NCBI GenBank assembly: GCA_030272585.1 | Contig: BSYQ01000014.1 | Location: 1,178,001-1,242,000, forward strand | Source of the DNA: Bryopsis sp. KO-2023 | Taxonomy: Eukaryota > Chlorophyta > Ulvophyceae > Bryopsidales > Bryopsidaceae | DNA: 64,000 nucleotides | Reading direction: 5' to 3' | Shown here: one piece after another, positions 23,301 to 31,801 of the stretch | Numbering within the stretch: position 1 is the stretch's first letter | Layout of the letters: each line of letters opens with the position of its first letter | Position numbers and translations under genes: made by a program | The notes under the pieces: model-generated | Seen by the model: only the letters and a program-made list of their open reading frames with translations | Databases searched by the model: none | What the model was told of the DNA's origin: nothing

Positions 23301-23739
23301 CTTAAGGTTAAAGCATCCAGGATCGCGGAAATTAACGCCGAAATGGGTAGGACCTTTCCCTATCGAGCGTCAAATAAATGAGGTTGCTTTCAAAATAAAG
23401 CTTCCTGATACTTTGCCCATACATCCGGTGTTCCATGCTTCACTCTTGAAGCCATATTGGGCTAAAGGAACTGTGCAACCCCCGCCACCTATCGAGATTG
23501 AAGGTGACTTGGAATGGGAGGTTGAGCGCATTCTTGATCGCAGAGAGCGACGTAGGGGCAAGAAATGCTACACAGAATTCCTAGTGAAATGGGTTGGATA
23601 CGGTCATGAGCACAACTCATGGGAACCGGAACAGAATGTCGTGCACGCGCGAGAATTGGTTGACGAGTTTCACCAATCTCAAGCACAATCGATTGTACCA
23701 CCTCGCACGATCCGAAGGAGATCACAAGCGAAGGTTTGA
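20386..23739 (+). CDS. pol: Pol of the nested chromovirus: RT, RNase H, integrase, chromodomain
   Basis: 1117 residues. The start carries only the C-terminal part of an aspartic protease (FDIILGDTWL). The DSG/DTG active-site triplet is found neither here nor at the end of Gag. RT: FRMCIDYRGLNKVTIK, LPMGLTNAPAVFQ, and YLDDILIYSK at ~residue 330. RNase H: ITDASNNAIGAVL (~477), ending NVADPLSR. Integrase: HHCC zinc-binding segment (~685-720), then SMDFVTHLP, VTDRDPRF and the Glu in TDGQTEAMNK as the DDE triad. The C-terminal chromodomain (~1043-1102) contains YTEFLVKWVGYGHEHNSWEP; such domains steer integration toward modified histones. The frame is intact over 3.3 kb. Confidence 0.96.
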   Translation: MINGDNIDIMGETKITLKIQGYREKLDCLVLDLLDRFDIILGDTWLQKRKAVLDFFEKKCALTTSSHQRILLRQGLLPKATGKDIPQKQVASLLSIPQVKRKLKDTSIKPILLVVREMEEISSHLKLADETSESDKVPEEQMEALLKDFDDLFISGLAEYPPERAVAADIPLVEGTRPVNRPLFRYTPAERKEIEDQLSELLSKKLIQPSASPWGAPVLFVPKKDGGFRMCIDYRGLNKVTIKNQFPIPRIDDLLDQLQGARCFTSLDLRAGYWQMRVKEEDIPKTAFKTPFGLFEYRVLPMGLTNAPAVFQTLMNHVFQGMIGKYVLIYLDDILIYSKTPEEHVAHVRAVMQRLREHKLFLKKSKCDFNKTELHYLGFIVGRKGISVDPRKTNKVREWPRPQGVHDLRSFLGLANYFRKFVQGYSSLASPLTDLLKKQQTWDWTPACEAAFEGVKKALTEAPCLAMPDFTKPFEVITDASNNAIGAVLLQEGHPIAYESRKLTGPQLNWSTSDQEMYATVYALQLWRCYLADSKFKVITDHSPNTFFHSQSTLNRRQVRWLALLHEFQFEWEYRPGRVNVADPLSRIPSCSPSIGVLCETGRSRGLVSSRRDSVDPSPPQGYYTQLIDRLTEGYTKDPWYDTLEAVQVLQYQDGYWWNGNVLAVPNFGTLRQDIIHDCHSTVYSGHFGVAKTLRQIKRHFWWPQMEDHIRSYVQGCDSCQRHKGRRRKPQGPLKPLSIPNAQWENVSMDFVTHLPSSNGAGYDAILVFVDMLTKMVHLAATRTDCGAAEAANLFVNHVFKAHGMPKKLVTDRDPRFVSHFFRELCDKWEISQALSSAYHPETDGQTEAMNKVMQDTLRHFVGPSQRNWADLLPVVEFAINNSRSEATGETPFFLNYGKDPWTALTAQIPRKGPKQVAVPEVQKMTSEIREGIVEAKKRLQAAQQRYKAQADRHRAPVEIKVGDLVLLDARNLRLKHPGSRKLTPKWVGPFPIERQINEVAFKIKLPDTLPIHPVFHASLLKPYWAKGTVQPPPPIEIEGDLEWEVERILDRRERRRGKKCYTEFLVKWVGYGHEHNSWEPEQNVVHARELVDEFHQSQAQSIVPPRTIRRRSQAKV

Positions 23740-23872
23740 GACATCATATCACAGTTGGCCACTGGATGATGATGATCTCCTCTCTTAAAATAGTGTAACT
23801 ACTAGACACTATCATTTGTATGATGCCTATCATGCATTTGATTCCTAGTGAACCCGAGGCGGCTTCACATCT

Positions 23873-23882
23873 AAGGAGGGGG
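23873..23882 (+). promoter_or_regulatory. Polypurine tract of the nested chromovirus
   Basis: AAGGAGGGGG ends three bases before the 3' LTR, the expected position for the plus-strand primer. Confidence 0.8.
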
Positions 23883-23885
23883 CAC

Positions 23886-24121
23886 TGTTACAAGTGATCA
23901 CCGAGATGTCTAGTAAGCACTAGCTAGAGCTACAGACTAGCTACGGGCACTAGTGATAGCCTAGTCAGAGCTTAAGGTCCATAGGATCCCAATAGGAGAT
24001 CCTATAGCTCAAGAACCCTGGTGCCTCGCCCTAATGACATTAGTCAAGGGTCCCATCAATGAGTGGGGGTTTGATGGGTTAAGGAGGCTTCGAGGGAGGG
24101 TTCTGGGAGGTTTTTGTAACA
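23886..24121 (+). repeat. 3' LTR of the nested chromovirus
   Basis: 236-bp match of 18728-18963, followed directly by the second GAAGC target copy. Confidence 0.96.
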
Positions 24122-26503
24122 GAAGCAGTTCTCGCGGAAGTAAAGAAGGAGGAGGAGGGAAAGGCAGAAGTGAAAGTGGATGCTAAAGCAGAACCTAAGG
24201 TGGGGACGAAAGTTTTGGTGGCGGACAGGCCACCTACTCGGACGGGAGAGATTCCGTACTGCCAGTTTTGCGGGCGGAAGGGGCACTGGGAAGCGCAGTG
24301 CCGGACGAAGAGGAGAGCGCAGGTGGCGAGTGTGGAAGAGGATGCTTTCGGCGAGCTGCTGGAGGCAATACAGCACGAGCAGCCGTCGTCGTCGTGCCAT
24401 TCGGTCGCAGCAGGAACGCCCGCCGGAGATACGGTGCGAAAACAACTTCGGGTGAAACTCAGGCTGGAAGGAGAACAGGGAGGGAGTAACCACCTTTTCG
24501 AAGCGTTGGTCGACAGCGGAAGTGGATGCTCCATCATGCCATGGAAGGTATGTCAAAGGCACGGATGGGGAGTCGCTCCTCCGAAAGGAGTGCTAACGCT
24601 GACCGGGTTCAATGGAAGCAAGGAGAGCGTGCGAGGGACGGTGACGCTCGACGTCAAAGTAGGACCGTGGGAGGGGAAGGAAGTATTTTTGGTTTCGGAA
24701 AACACATCCCAGATTATTCTGGGCGTCCCCCTCCTCGCACACCTTTCCCTCACCGTCGACTGCGCTCGCAACTGCCTCTGGGGCAAGAACGGAACGTCCA
24801 TCCCTTGCCACGCAGTCATGAAGGTAGGGGAGAAGTCGGGAGAGTTAGAGCGGGGTGTGGTTCGAGTGCTGCAAGACCCCCTCACGAAAAAAGGACGCAG
24901 GATTCGTTTAGTGGGGAAGGATGGGGAGTTTCGGTTACCCCTGGGTTCGTCGTTGGTTCTGGGACCCTACGCGATTAAAACGGTTGTTCTTCCTTTTCGA
25001 ATTACTGGGCCTGGCCTGTTTTCGTTAATGGCCATAGGACAACCCCACAACCTCCTTCACTCTGTGACGACGAACTCCGACGGAAGAGTTCGACTCACGC
25101 TGTATAACGCCCAGTTGGAGGCGAGGATGCTTACTGCAAAACTGTGTTTGGTTAGCTTCAGGGTGGCTGAGGGAACGCCGGTGGTGATAGAGGAAGGAGG
25201 AGCAGAGGAGGAATGTGTCGAACAGGAGGAGGATGGTTTACTGCCCCATGGTTTGGATCTCAGAGAGAAGGAGGAAGTGGAACCTGAGGAGGAGGGGTGT
25301 TTTGGGATTGAAAAGAAGGGAGATGGAGGATGTCAAACAGTTTCTTTTCCACCACAGGAAGTGGAATCTGAGGAGGGGGGGTGTTCTGGAATAGAAAAAC
25401 AGGGAGATGGAGGATGTAAAAAGGTTTCTTTTCCACCACCAAAGAATGACTGTGGGTCACTGGAAGTGTTTGACAGAACCAGTGGTTCGAAGGGCAGTTG
25501 GGGCACAATGCAGTCGAATCAGGACTGTGTTTCACAAACAGGCCAGCTTGCATCTGTTGGACAGCAGTTGAGCCCAGAGGGGGACAGTAGAGTACTATCG
25601 AATTCTGCCCAAAACAGGGATATACCGACCATCAGTTCCGACTCTGGAGAACAGCATCTCAGTTCAGGGGATGGGTGTGTGTTACGGAGTTTAACAACAC
25701 AGAACAGTGAGGCTGTAGCTACTGAGAATCCAACAAACAGTGCAACACTGAGGAAGAGCCAGAGCACAGCCTCTCTCACAGAACTGGATGTGAGTTCTGC
25801 TACGCACCATCCACTCAGGGACAGGATTGAGGGGAAGGACTCTGAGAATGAGGGGAGAACACAGACATCAAACACAGACGTTGAATGTCAGCCCAATAGC
25901 TCTAATGCTACTGGACAGTTCATCGGTTCAGATAGGGAGAAGGGAGAAAAGAATTTTGGCTTACACACCAGCAGTTCAGAGGCTGTACATCACTTACCCA
26001 AGTCAGATACTCAGGGAAGGGTACAGCAGTCGAAATTCCACACACAGGAGGAGAATGTAGCTTCTGAGAGTCCTGCAAACAGTGCTACACTGGGGACAAG
26101 CCAGGGTACATTCTCCACCCCCCAGCAGGATCAATGGAGGGACTTACCAAGGGGGAGAGAGGGACGGACATGTGGGGAAGACCAAGGCACCCAGAGTGTC
26201 CTCACACCTAACAGTCTGACTGCACACAGCACTCTGCTGCAAGAAAGCAAAGCTGTAGCTACTGAGAGTCCTACAGACAGGGAAACATTGGGACAGAGCC
26301 AGAGTACAGTTCAGAGTTCACAAAAGGAAAAAGGGGGCTGCTCACCCAGGGGGGGGGTAGTCGGGGCAGTGGAACAAACACACAATGAGGGACAGACTGT
26401 AACTACTGAGAGTCCCACTAACAGTGACATACTGGGGAAAAACCAGAGTTCAGTCTCTCACCTTCAAGAGGAAAAATTACTCTGCTCACCCAGGGGGGGG
26501 TAG
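24122..26503 (+). CDS. gag-pro: Gag C-terminus, protease and repeat region of the 12.3-kb element
   Basis: Continues the Gag frame after the nested insertion. In order: Lys/Glu-rich linker; zinc knuckle YCQFCGRKGHWEAQC (CX2CX4HX4C) near 24257-24303; aspartic protease with ALVDSGSGCSIMPW (about 24505) and the ILGVPLL flap-side motif (about 24717); a further domain of ~85 residues (24902-25166; LGSSLVLGPYAIKT, PFRITGPG, ARMLTAKL) shared with the truncated relative at 61105-61334. Then come a two-copy Glu/Gly/Cys repeat ending in VSFPP (about 25260-25440) and four degenerate copies of a unit like VATESPTNSATLGxSQST (about 25710-26470). The frame ends at a TAG directly after eight Gs. The polymerase continues in the -1 frame. 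Confidence 0.85.
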   Translation, partial: EAVLAEVKKEEEGKAEVKVDAKAEPKVGTKVLVADRPPTRTGEIPYCQFCGRKGHWEAQCRTKRRAQVASVEEDAFGELLEAIQHEQPSSSCHSVAAGTPAGDTVRKQLRVKLRLEGEQGGSNHLFEALVDSGSGCSIMPWKVCQRHGWGVAPPKGVLTLTGFNGSKESVRGTVTLDVKVGPWEGKEVFLVSENTSQIILGVPLLAHLSLTVDCARNCLWGKNGTSIPCHAVMKVGEKSGELERGVVRVLQDPLTKKGRRIRLVGKDGEFRLPLGSSLVLGPYAIKTVVLPFRITGPGLFSLMAIGQPHNLLHSVTTNSDGRVRLTLYNAQLEARMLTAKLCLVSFRVAEGTPVVIEEGGAEEECVEQEEDGLLPHGLDLREKEEVEPEEEGCFGIEKKGDGGCQTVSFPPQEVESEEGGCSGIEKQGDGGCKKVSFPPPKNDCGSLEVFDRTSGSKGSWGTMQSNQDCVSQTGQLASVGQQLSPEGDSRVLSNSAQNRDIPTISSDSGEQHLSSGDGCVLRSLTTQNSEAVATENPTNSATLRKSQSTASLTELDVSSATHHPLRDRIEGKDSENEGRTQTSNTDVECQPNSSNATGQFIGSDREKGEKNFGLHTSSSEAVHHLPKSDTQGRVQQSKFHTQEENVASESPANSATLGTSQGTFSTPQQDQWRDLPRGREGRTCGEDQGTQSVLTPNSLTAHSTLLQESKAVATESPTDRETLGQSQSTVQSSQKEKGGCSPRGGVVGAVEQTHNEGQTVTTESPTNSDILGKNQSSVSHLQEEKLLCSPRGG
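26493..26503 (+). promoter_or_regulatory. G8-TAG: candidate -1 frameshift site or one-base loss
   Basis: The protease frame reads GGG GGG TAG. Slipping back one base on the G run gives GTA and enters the polymerase frame, which has no ATG near its start. In the repeat copy 144 bases upstream (26349-26357) the same run is nine Gs and stays open. Either programmed -1 frameshifting or loss of one G in the run explains the arrangement. Confidence 0.6.
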
Positions 26504-26511
26504 GGGGGACA

Positions 26512-29394
26512 GTGGAACAGGAGCACCTTGATCTCTGGAAGTACTGGGAAGCCCTCAGAGGGAAACCACCAGGCAGAAGTTTTAGCGAACACACTACATC
26601 CCCTTTCTCTCACCTGACGACGATTTGGGAGGAGGTGGCTGACGACCTTCTCGACAACACCACAGCAGTAGGGACAGGGGAAAGACTCTGGAACGGACAT
26701 ACTGCTACGGTGCAAACCACTCAGGAACAACCTGCCTGCACGTCGGAAACGCAGTCAGAGACGGAGGATACAGGCTCAGTGGAATACTGGCGACGCGAAT
26801 TTCCGAACGTGATTCGTGACGACCTTAGCAGAGACGCAAAGGCGACTGCTGCTCCTCTTCGGGTTTGCCACAGGGAGGTGAAATGGCGCGTTCCCTTCCA
26901 CAGGATTCCGCTGCACAACACGGGGATACGGTACTACGCCACCGACGTCGCGCCTAAGGAGATTCGAAAACTGCTTACCTCGTTGCAGGGGCAAGGCGTC
27001 ATCCGTCCCCTGGGCGTCGGCGAGCGGGCTCTGTTCTCCCCGGTCCTGTTCCTCCGCAAACCCAATGGCAAAGTCAGGAAAACGGTGGACTTCCGCCTCC
27101 TGAATTCGTACTCGGACGCCTGGAAGACGTCCCTGCTCCATGTCCGGGATGTGCTGAAGTCGATCCCACCGGAGTGGGACTACTTCACCGTCCTGGATCT
27201 GGAGCAGGGCTTCTTCCAGGTGGACGTTTGCGACGCCCTCCAACCCCTCTTCGCGTTCGAAACCGGAGAGGGGGATTACACCTACCTCCGTCTCCCCCAG
27301 GGCTGGAACTGTTCGCCAGGGCTGTTCCACTCCCGCATCCGGAGCTCTATCCATGGATACCCCGGTCGTAACTTCGTCGACGACCTCATAATCGGCGGAG
27401 AAGGCGTCGAAGGCCATGACAGGAACCTGCGACGTGTTCTGACCAGGCTCGACGAAATGGGATTACGGATAAACAGGGAAAAGGCGGTCGTCAGACAAAA
27501 GGAGGTTACCTACTTGGGGTACACGGTCACGAAGGGGAGCTACGGCCTTCGACGCTACGTCGACGACCAAGTGCGTCAGTTGCCAGAAATGCGCGACGTC
27601 AGGGACGTCCGTCAATTCGTCGGCATGCTTAATGTCTGCAGGGGAGTTTGCCCGAATTTCCATAACATCATTCAACCTCTGCTGGAGCTTCCCAAGGGAT
27701 CGAATCCGAAACTCATGCAACAGTTGGTGGCAGAAGCATGGAAATCCATACTGACTAATAATGTCAAGTTGGGTAATTCAGATTCTGGAGAGTATAATCT
27801 GTTTACAGACTGGTCATCCTCTGGGTGGGGGTATGTTCTGTTCAGAGGTACCCCCTCAGAGGGGTGTATCGTCAGCCTCAACAGTCGAAAGTGTGCGGAT
27901 AAGGGAGGAGAAAAAGTCAGCTCCTATTTGGGGGAGCTTCAAGCTCTAATATGGGCATTGAAATCGGTTTCACAGGTGGTGGCTGGGGGTCAGCTAACCC
28001 TGCACACTGATTCGAACTCAGCAGTGCAAAGGATTACGAAGTTAGCACCGAAAGAAGTCGTGGAGGACATCAGAGTGGTGCGTCTCTTGGCTTGGTTGGC
28101 AGAGAACTACCCCTCCCCTGGAAGGTTGAGGGTTCAATTCCTGCCAGGGACATCTAACCCTTGGGTTGATCTCCTGTCTAGATGGTACAGCAGGCCAACA
28201 CAAACACAAGGGCAGGTGTGTGCACTTGAACCACAAGAGATGCAAATCAGTAAAAACACAAGCATGGAATCAGGAGGATCCAACAGATCAACAGAACAGG
28301 TGCTGGAGCAGGCTGAGGCAGTGGACTCTAAAGAGAGTGATTCAGGAAGGTCTGGCATGTCAGGAAACACAGAGTTGGGACATGCATATACAGGAGGCTC
28401 AAGGGGAGAGGAGTTGGGCAAGATAGCGGAAGGGAAAGAGCTGAGCAGAGATCAGCTGGAACGGTTGCACAAGGAGGGACACTGGAGCCCACAAAAATTG
28501 CTATGGCTGTGTGCACAACATGGATGGAAGGCTAATAGAGGAGATCTGGAGGAAATTCAGAGGTACTGCCAGACCTGCCAGAGGGTAGCCCCTAAGAAGG
28601 AAAAAGAACTTCTTAGGGGAGCTGGGCATCTAACCCACCCTGGTCAAACAGTGGGCATGGACATCATCGGTCCACTACCCTCTGGTAGGTCTGGCCACAA
28701 TCATATAGTAGTGGTGGTGGACCACCTCTCTCGTGATTCGATGGTTTGGAAGACAAAGGAGGTGAAGGGGAAACAGGTCAGAGAGTGTTTAGGTGAGTGG
28801 ATAGCGACTCATGGATCTCCAGACAACCTATTATGTGATGGAGCTGCCTACTTCCATTCGAAGGACATGAGAGCATGGTACAAAGACAACCACATTCAGG
28901 TTTGGAGGACACCCCCTTATCACCACAGAGCGAATGGAGTGGTGGAGAGGAGGAACAGAGCTCTGATTTCTAAAATCAGAGTACTGTTGTTGGATCATGG
29001 AGGGTATTGGGATGATTGGCTGCAGAAGGCCAACTGGATGGTCTGCAACATGGTGAATAGAACCACTGGATGGCCACCATGCAAAGTGTGGACAATATCA
29101 AGCAAGGAGTGGGGTAGAATTCAACAGAGATTGAAGGAGAGCAGAGAAAAGGTGAATGCACAGAAAAAATTGTCTGACTGGAATCATTTTCTGGGAGAGG
29201 AGGTCCTTTTATATGATTCAGCAAGGGCTGAAAAAAAGGATCAGAAATTCAGTGCAAGTTGGAAGGGACCATATAAAATAGTGGAACTGATTTCCCCCAG
29301 TCGAGTCAGGATTGAGGAAATCAATGGCAAACTCAGGAGGGGTAGGAAACCCTTCCTAGAAGTGCACAAATCACAGATCAGGCACTTCTTCTGA
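26512..29394 (+). CDS. pol: Pol of the 12.3-kb element: RT, RNase H, integrase
   Basis: About 960 residues open in one frame, entered from the G8 run without a nearby ATG. RT: KPNGKVRKTVDFRLLNSY, YTYLRLPQGWNCSPGLFH, and FVDDLIIGGE at ~residue 288. RNase H: LFTDWSSSGWGYVLF (~433), GELQALIWALKS, LHTDSNSAVQR, NPWVDLLSR, which keep the D-E-D-D residues. A Gln/Ser/Glu-rich spacer precedes the integrase HHCC segment (HKEGH ... CQTCQR). The catalytic residues are Asp in GMDIIGPLP (~716), Asp in LLCDGAAYF (~774) and Glu in NGVVERRNRA (~811). There is no chromodomain. LPQG and FVDD set this RT apart from that of the nested chromovirus. Host codons appear intact, so the protein may be functional if frameshifting occurs. 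Confidence 0.93.
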   Translation: MEQEHLDLWKYWEALRGKPPGRSFSEHTTSPFSHLTTIWEEVADDLLDNTTAVGTGERLWNGHTATVQTTQEQPACTSETQSETEDTGSVEYWRREFPNVIRDDLSRDAKATAAPLRVCHREVKWRVPFHRIPLHNTGIRYYATDVAPKEIRKLLTSLQGQGVIRPLGVGERALFSPVLFLRKPNGKVRKTVDFRLLNSYSDAWKTSLLHVRDVLKSIPPEWDYFTVLDLEQGFFQVDVCDALQPLFAFETGEGDYTYLRLPQGWNCSPGLFHSRIRSSIHGYPGRNFVDDLIIGGEGVEGHDRNLRRVLTRLDEMGLRINREKAVVRQKEVTYLGYTVTKGSYGLRRYVDDQVRQLPEMRDVRDVRQFVGMLNVCRGVCPNFHNIIQPLLELPKGSNPKLMQQLVAEAWKSILTNNVKLGNSDSGEYNLFTDWSSSGWGYVLFRGTPSEGCIVSLNSRKCADKGGEKVSSYLGELQALIWALKSVSQVVAGGQLTLHTDSNSAVQRITKLAPKEVVEDIRVVRLLAWLAENYPSPGRLRVQFLPGTSNPWVDLLSRWYSRPTQTQGQVCALEPQEMQISKNTSMESGGSNRSTEQVLEQAEAVDSKESDSGRSGMSGNTELGHAYTGGSRGEELGKIAEGKELSRDQLERLHKEGHWSPQKLLWLCAQHGWKANRGDLEEIQRYCQTCQRVAPKKEKELLRGAGHLTHPGQTVGMDIIGPLPSGRSGHNHIVVVVDHLSRDSMVWKTKEVKGKQVRECLGEWIATHGSPDNLLCDGAAYFHSKDMRAWYKDNHIQVWRTPPYHHRANGVVERRNRALISKIRVLLLDHGGYWDDWLQKANWMVCNMVNRTTGWPPCKVWTISSKEWGRIQQRLKESREKVNAQKKLSDWNHFLGEEVLLYDSARAEKKDQKFSASWKGPYKIVELISPSRVRIEEINGKLRRGRKPFLEVHKSQIRHFF

Positions 29395-29595
29395 GTAGAA
29401 TGGTGGTGATGAGAGAATAGGTAGGACCAGAAGACATAGTAAACGGAGGAGAGAAGGTTTCTTTTCCATCCGGTGAGGGATGTTTTTTTTCTGATGAAAC
29501 ACAGTGTAGGAGAAGGCTACACTGGTGTGGAAGTGAGGATATTAGTTTATTCTACCACGAGTAGAACTTTTTCGGAGGTTTGAGGCAGTGAAGCG
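29395..29595 (+). other. 3' untranslated region of the 12.3-kb element
   Basis: 200 bp between the pol stop and the 3' LTR. It contains GGTTTCTTTTCCA (about 29456-29468), nearly the same word as in the two VSFPP-coding repeats near 25343 and 25427, so it may be a decayed third copy. A purine-rich stretch AAACGGAGGAGAGAAGG (about 29441-29457) precedes it. No good polypurine tract directly abuts the LTR. Confidence 0.5.
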
Positions 29596-29923
29596 TGTTG
29601 GACCGGGTAGAACACAAGTACTGAAAGACAGACATAAGAGCGTCACATCAACAAATCCACACAACGGACACTCATTTCTAATGAAAGTACTACCACACGA
29701 TTTGACTCTGAGAGCGATGTCAAATGTGTTGAATCGACTGGTCAGTGCGGGTGAGAGGCCCCATGGCAGTAGGGGTTTCACGTTAGAAGTACGAGGTATG
29801 AGTCAGTGGAGGAAGTGTGAGAGTTGAGTGAGTCGGGAAGGAAAGTCTGTGAACGGGAGTTCGGGGTTGTCTTTTTGTTGTAAGACTTTTTTTTGCGGAA
29901 GGCTCGTTCTTCCAGTAACAACA
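29596..29923 (+). repeat. 3' LTR of the 12.3-kb retrotransposon
   Basis: 328-bp match of 17601-17928, followed by a G run that includes the GGGGG target copy. Confidence 0.95.
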
Positions 29924-29928
29924 GGGGG

Positions 29929-30514
29929 GTGATGGCCTCTTTTGTAATTGGAATTGGAATGAACTTTTAAAGGTCGCAGGGTATCGTCCTGCACAGGAGA
30001 GGCCGCCGCGGCCTGAGGTTCTGCAAAACCTTACCCACAGCCCTGCCTGAAATCATTGGATATGTGCACATATTGATGATTATCCCACGTGGGATATCTT
30101 CTGGATATGATTGGGAGTGAAACGATATCCAAGATTTTGGAACCAGTGCACCATATCCAGTCGAGTTCAATCAATCAAACCACAGGTATGGTCAATCCGT
30201 GTGGAACACTGTGTCAGGCCGTGTACATACTCGATTGTCATTGTGTTTGTTTCTAGGGGACCTACTAAGTAAGCTAAGCAAGAAAATCCCCCAGCTTTTT
30301 CCAACACAGCGTTGTTGCGGTGATGACAGGTGATATATATATATATATAAGAGCCCGGCAGCGCTTGCGTGAACCTTTACACGCCCTGACAAGTTCGTCT
30401 CTTGAGACGACTCCACCATCGTTCAGGCTCCAGACTAACCACTGTGTAAACCTGCTCGAGATATATTTCTTTAAAGGAACACTGTCGTTTCAACACTGTT
30501 TCGACTCTTGGCAG
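29929..30514 (+). other. Upstream region of the GTPase gene with a TATA-like (TA)n stretch
   Basis: Contains a run of TA repeats (about 30332-30349) followed by AAGAGCCCGG that could act as a TATA element. No ATG in frame with the GTPase occurs between it and the GTPase reading frame. A short frame starting at ATG 30323 crosses the TA run (it would encode IYIYI) and could be an upstream exon, but I could not find donor and acceptor phases that join it. Confidence 0.35.
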
Positions 30515-31801
30515 AACTTGAAGACCGAACAATCATCGTGGTGGGGAGGACGGGAGCGGGAAAATCTGAACTTGTGACGAGAGCAATCAAGGATGGGGGA
30601 GGCGCCGAAGGTCAAAAGACTCCGCAAGTCTCGGCGGGTTTGCGCTCCTGCACCATGCATTCGGAGACATACCCAGTGCCAGGCCTAATAGACAACGCGA
30701 GATATCACCTGGTGGATACAAAGGGGTGGATGGATGTTTCAGATAACGACAAAGGCGCTTTGGAGCAGCTTGCAGACCTCATCCAAACCATACATAACCT
30801 CGTTGGCGTCGTGTACGTTTTGCCAGGTCGAATGGAATCGAATGATGTGGAACTCTTGGACTTCCTGTTCACTTTTTTCTTCGATCATGTCCCCCCCTCC
30901 AAACTGTTGGTTGTGAAGTCCAAGTGCAGCTTTTGGGAGGGCTTTAATGTGGCTGCCGAAAAAGAGCAACTCAGAGGAGAGGGGAAAGTGCCCTCTATCA
31001 TGCTGGAAGCAAAGTGGCAAGCTGTGGATTTCCACCCCTACGCCCCTGCGGAAACTATTTCTCAGATGGTGGGGAATTTTCGCGAGCAGTTTGCGACGTG
31101 AGTATGTGCTTAAGCTTAAGTAAAAGCTTTTACTGGTTGTTTTCCGGTATCAAGGTCGCCAGGTTCCTCGTGAGCGTCACGCTGCATTTCTGGTTTGCAG
31201 GTGGACTGACCCTTTGCCAGTTCAAGCTGCTTATGGAGGATACGTCAAGAAAATCCAGACCGCTCACTTGGCACTCACAGGATACAAGAGTGAAAATACG
31301 CGTCTGAACACCGTAAGTTATCTCAACTTTTTTCCTCAACTGCCTCTGACTAAAACAATGTGAAGGTGCCAACCCATGAGTGCCACTCAGTAGTGCAGCT
31401 GCATTCCTCTCAATTGAGAATGTGAATTGAATGTACAATTGCAATATATCTAGACCCAGAAGTGATCGAATAGTTGCTGACTCATGGTAGTCCTTCTTGA
31501 ATGAACATCCTTTGGTAAAGGTCGACTCCCTCAAACTGTTTTTTTTTTTTTTGCTATGGGCTAGCTCCTCGACCGGGCTTCTGAAAGGAGCGAGGAGCAT
31601 CAGCAAGAAATCAGACGACTTCGCGAAAAGTATCATGAAGACGCGATGCGTGTGGAGGATATCTTGTCGAGAGTCAACCGGGAGCACAACGAAGTGGTTG
31701 CTAGAATGGAGCTGGAGCACAAGTCTGACCTTCGTGAAATGATGGAGCAGATGAAAGGAGAAATGCAATCCAAGAAAGGGATATTTTGCTCGATTATGTA
31801 G
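30515..31801 (+). CDS. P-loop GTPase, AIG1/IAN-like, with coiled coil and CaaX box (5' end unresolved)
   Basis: Exons ~30515-31097, 31201-31312 and 31565-31801, in phase. The G domain opens TIIVVGRTGAGKSELVTRA (Walker A/G1), with YHLVDTKGWMD as G3. The G4 position reads LVVKSKCS, a weak match to the NKxD specificity motif. The arrangement and the region after G3 resemble AIG1/IAN (GIMAP) GTPases, but the identity is low and other septin- or dynamin-related P-loop families cannot be excluded. The last exon encodes ~78 mostly charged residues predicted as a coiled coil (ERSEEHQQEIRRLREKYHE) and ends GIFCSIM, a CaaX box of the Met type (farnesylation expected), suggesting membrane attachment. 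The acceptor before 30515 (TTGGCAG) implies an upstream coding exon; no in-frame ATG lies between a stop at 30472 and the G1 motif. Confidence 0.7.

Larger units (their letters stand above)
18728..24121 (+). mobile_element. Nested Ty3/gypsy chromovirus
   Basis: A complete element with 236-bp LTRs (18728-18963 and 23886-24121) that look identical by eye and have TGTTAC...GTAACA ends. A 5-bp target duplication GAAGC lies at 18723-18727 and 24122-24126. A primer-binding site, gag, pol ending in a chromodomain, and a polypurine tract are all in place. Identical LTRs and open frames indicate a recent insertion, later than that of the element it interrupts. Confidence 0.97.
17601..29923 (+). mobile_element. 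12.3-kb LTR retrotransposon interrupted by a nested element
   Basis: Two 328-bp LTRs (17601-17928 and 29596-29923) that look identical by eye start TGTTGG and end CAACA. They are flanked by GGGGG on both sides (17596-17600 and 29924-29928), read as a 5-bp target duplication, though it falls in G-rich sequence. Internal order: primer-binding site, Gag, zinc knuckle, aspartic protease, an extra domain, a long repeat region, reverse transcriptase, RNase H, integrase. A complete chromovirus (18728-24121) sits inside gag with its own target duplication; removing it restores the Gag frame. Without the nested copy the element is about 6.9 kb. The RT has an LPQG box and an FVDD active site, more retrovirus-like than the usual gypsy MPFGL and YLDD, and there is no chromodomain. 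A diverged, truncated relative lies at 59209-61334. Confidence 0.93.
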
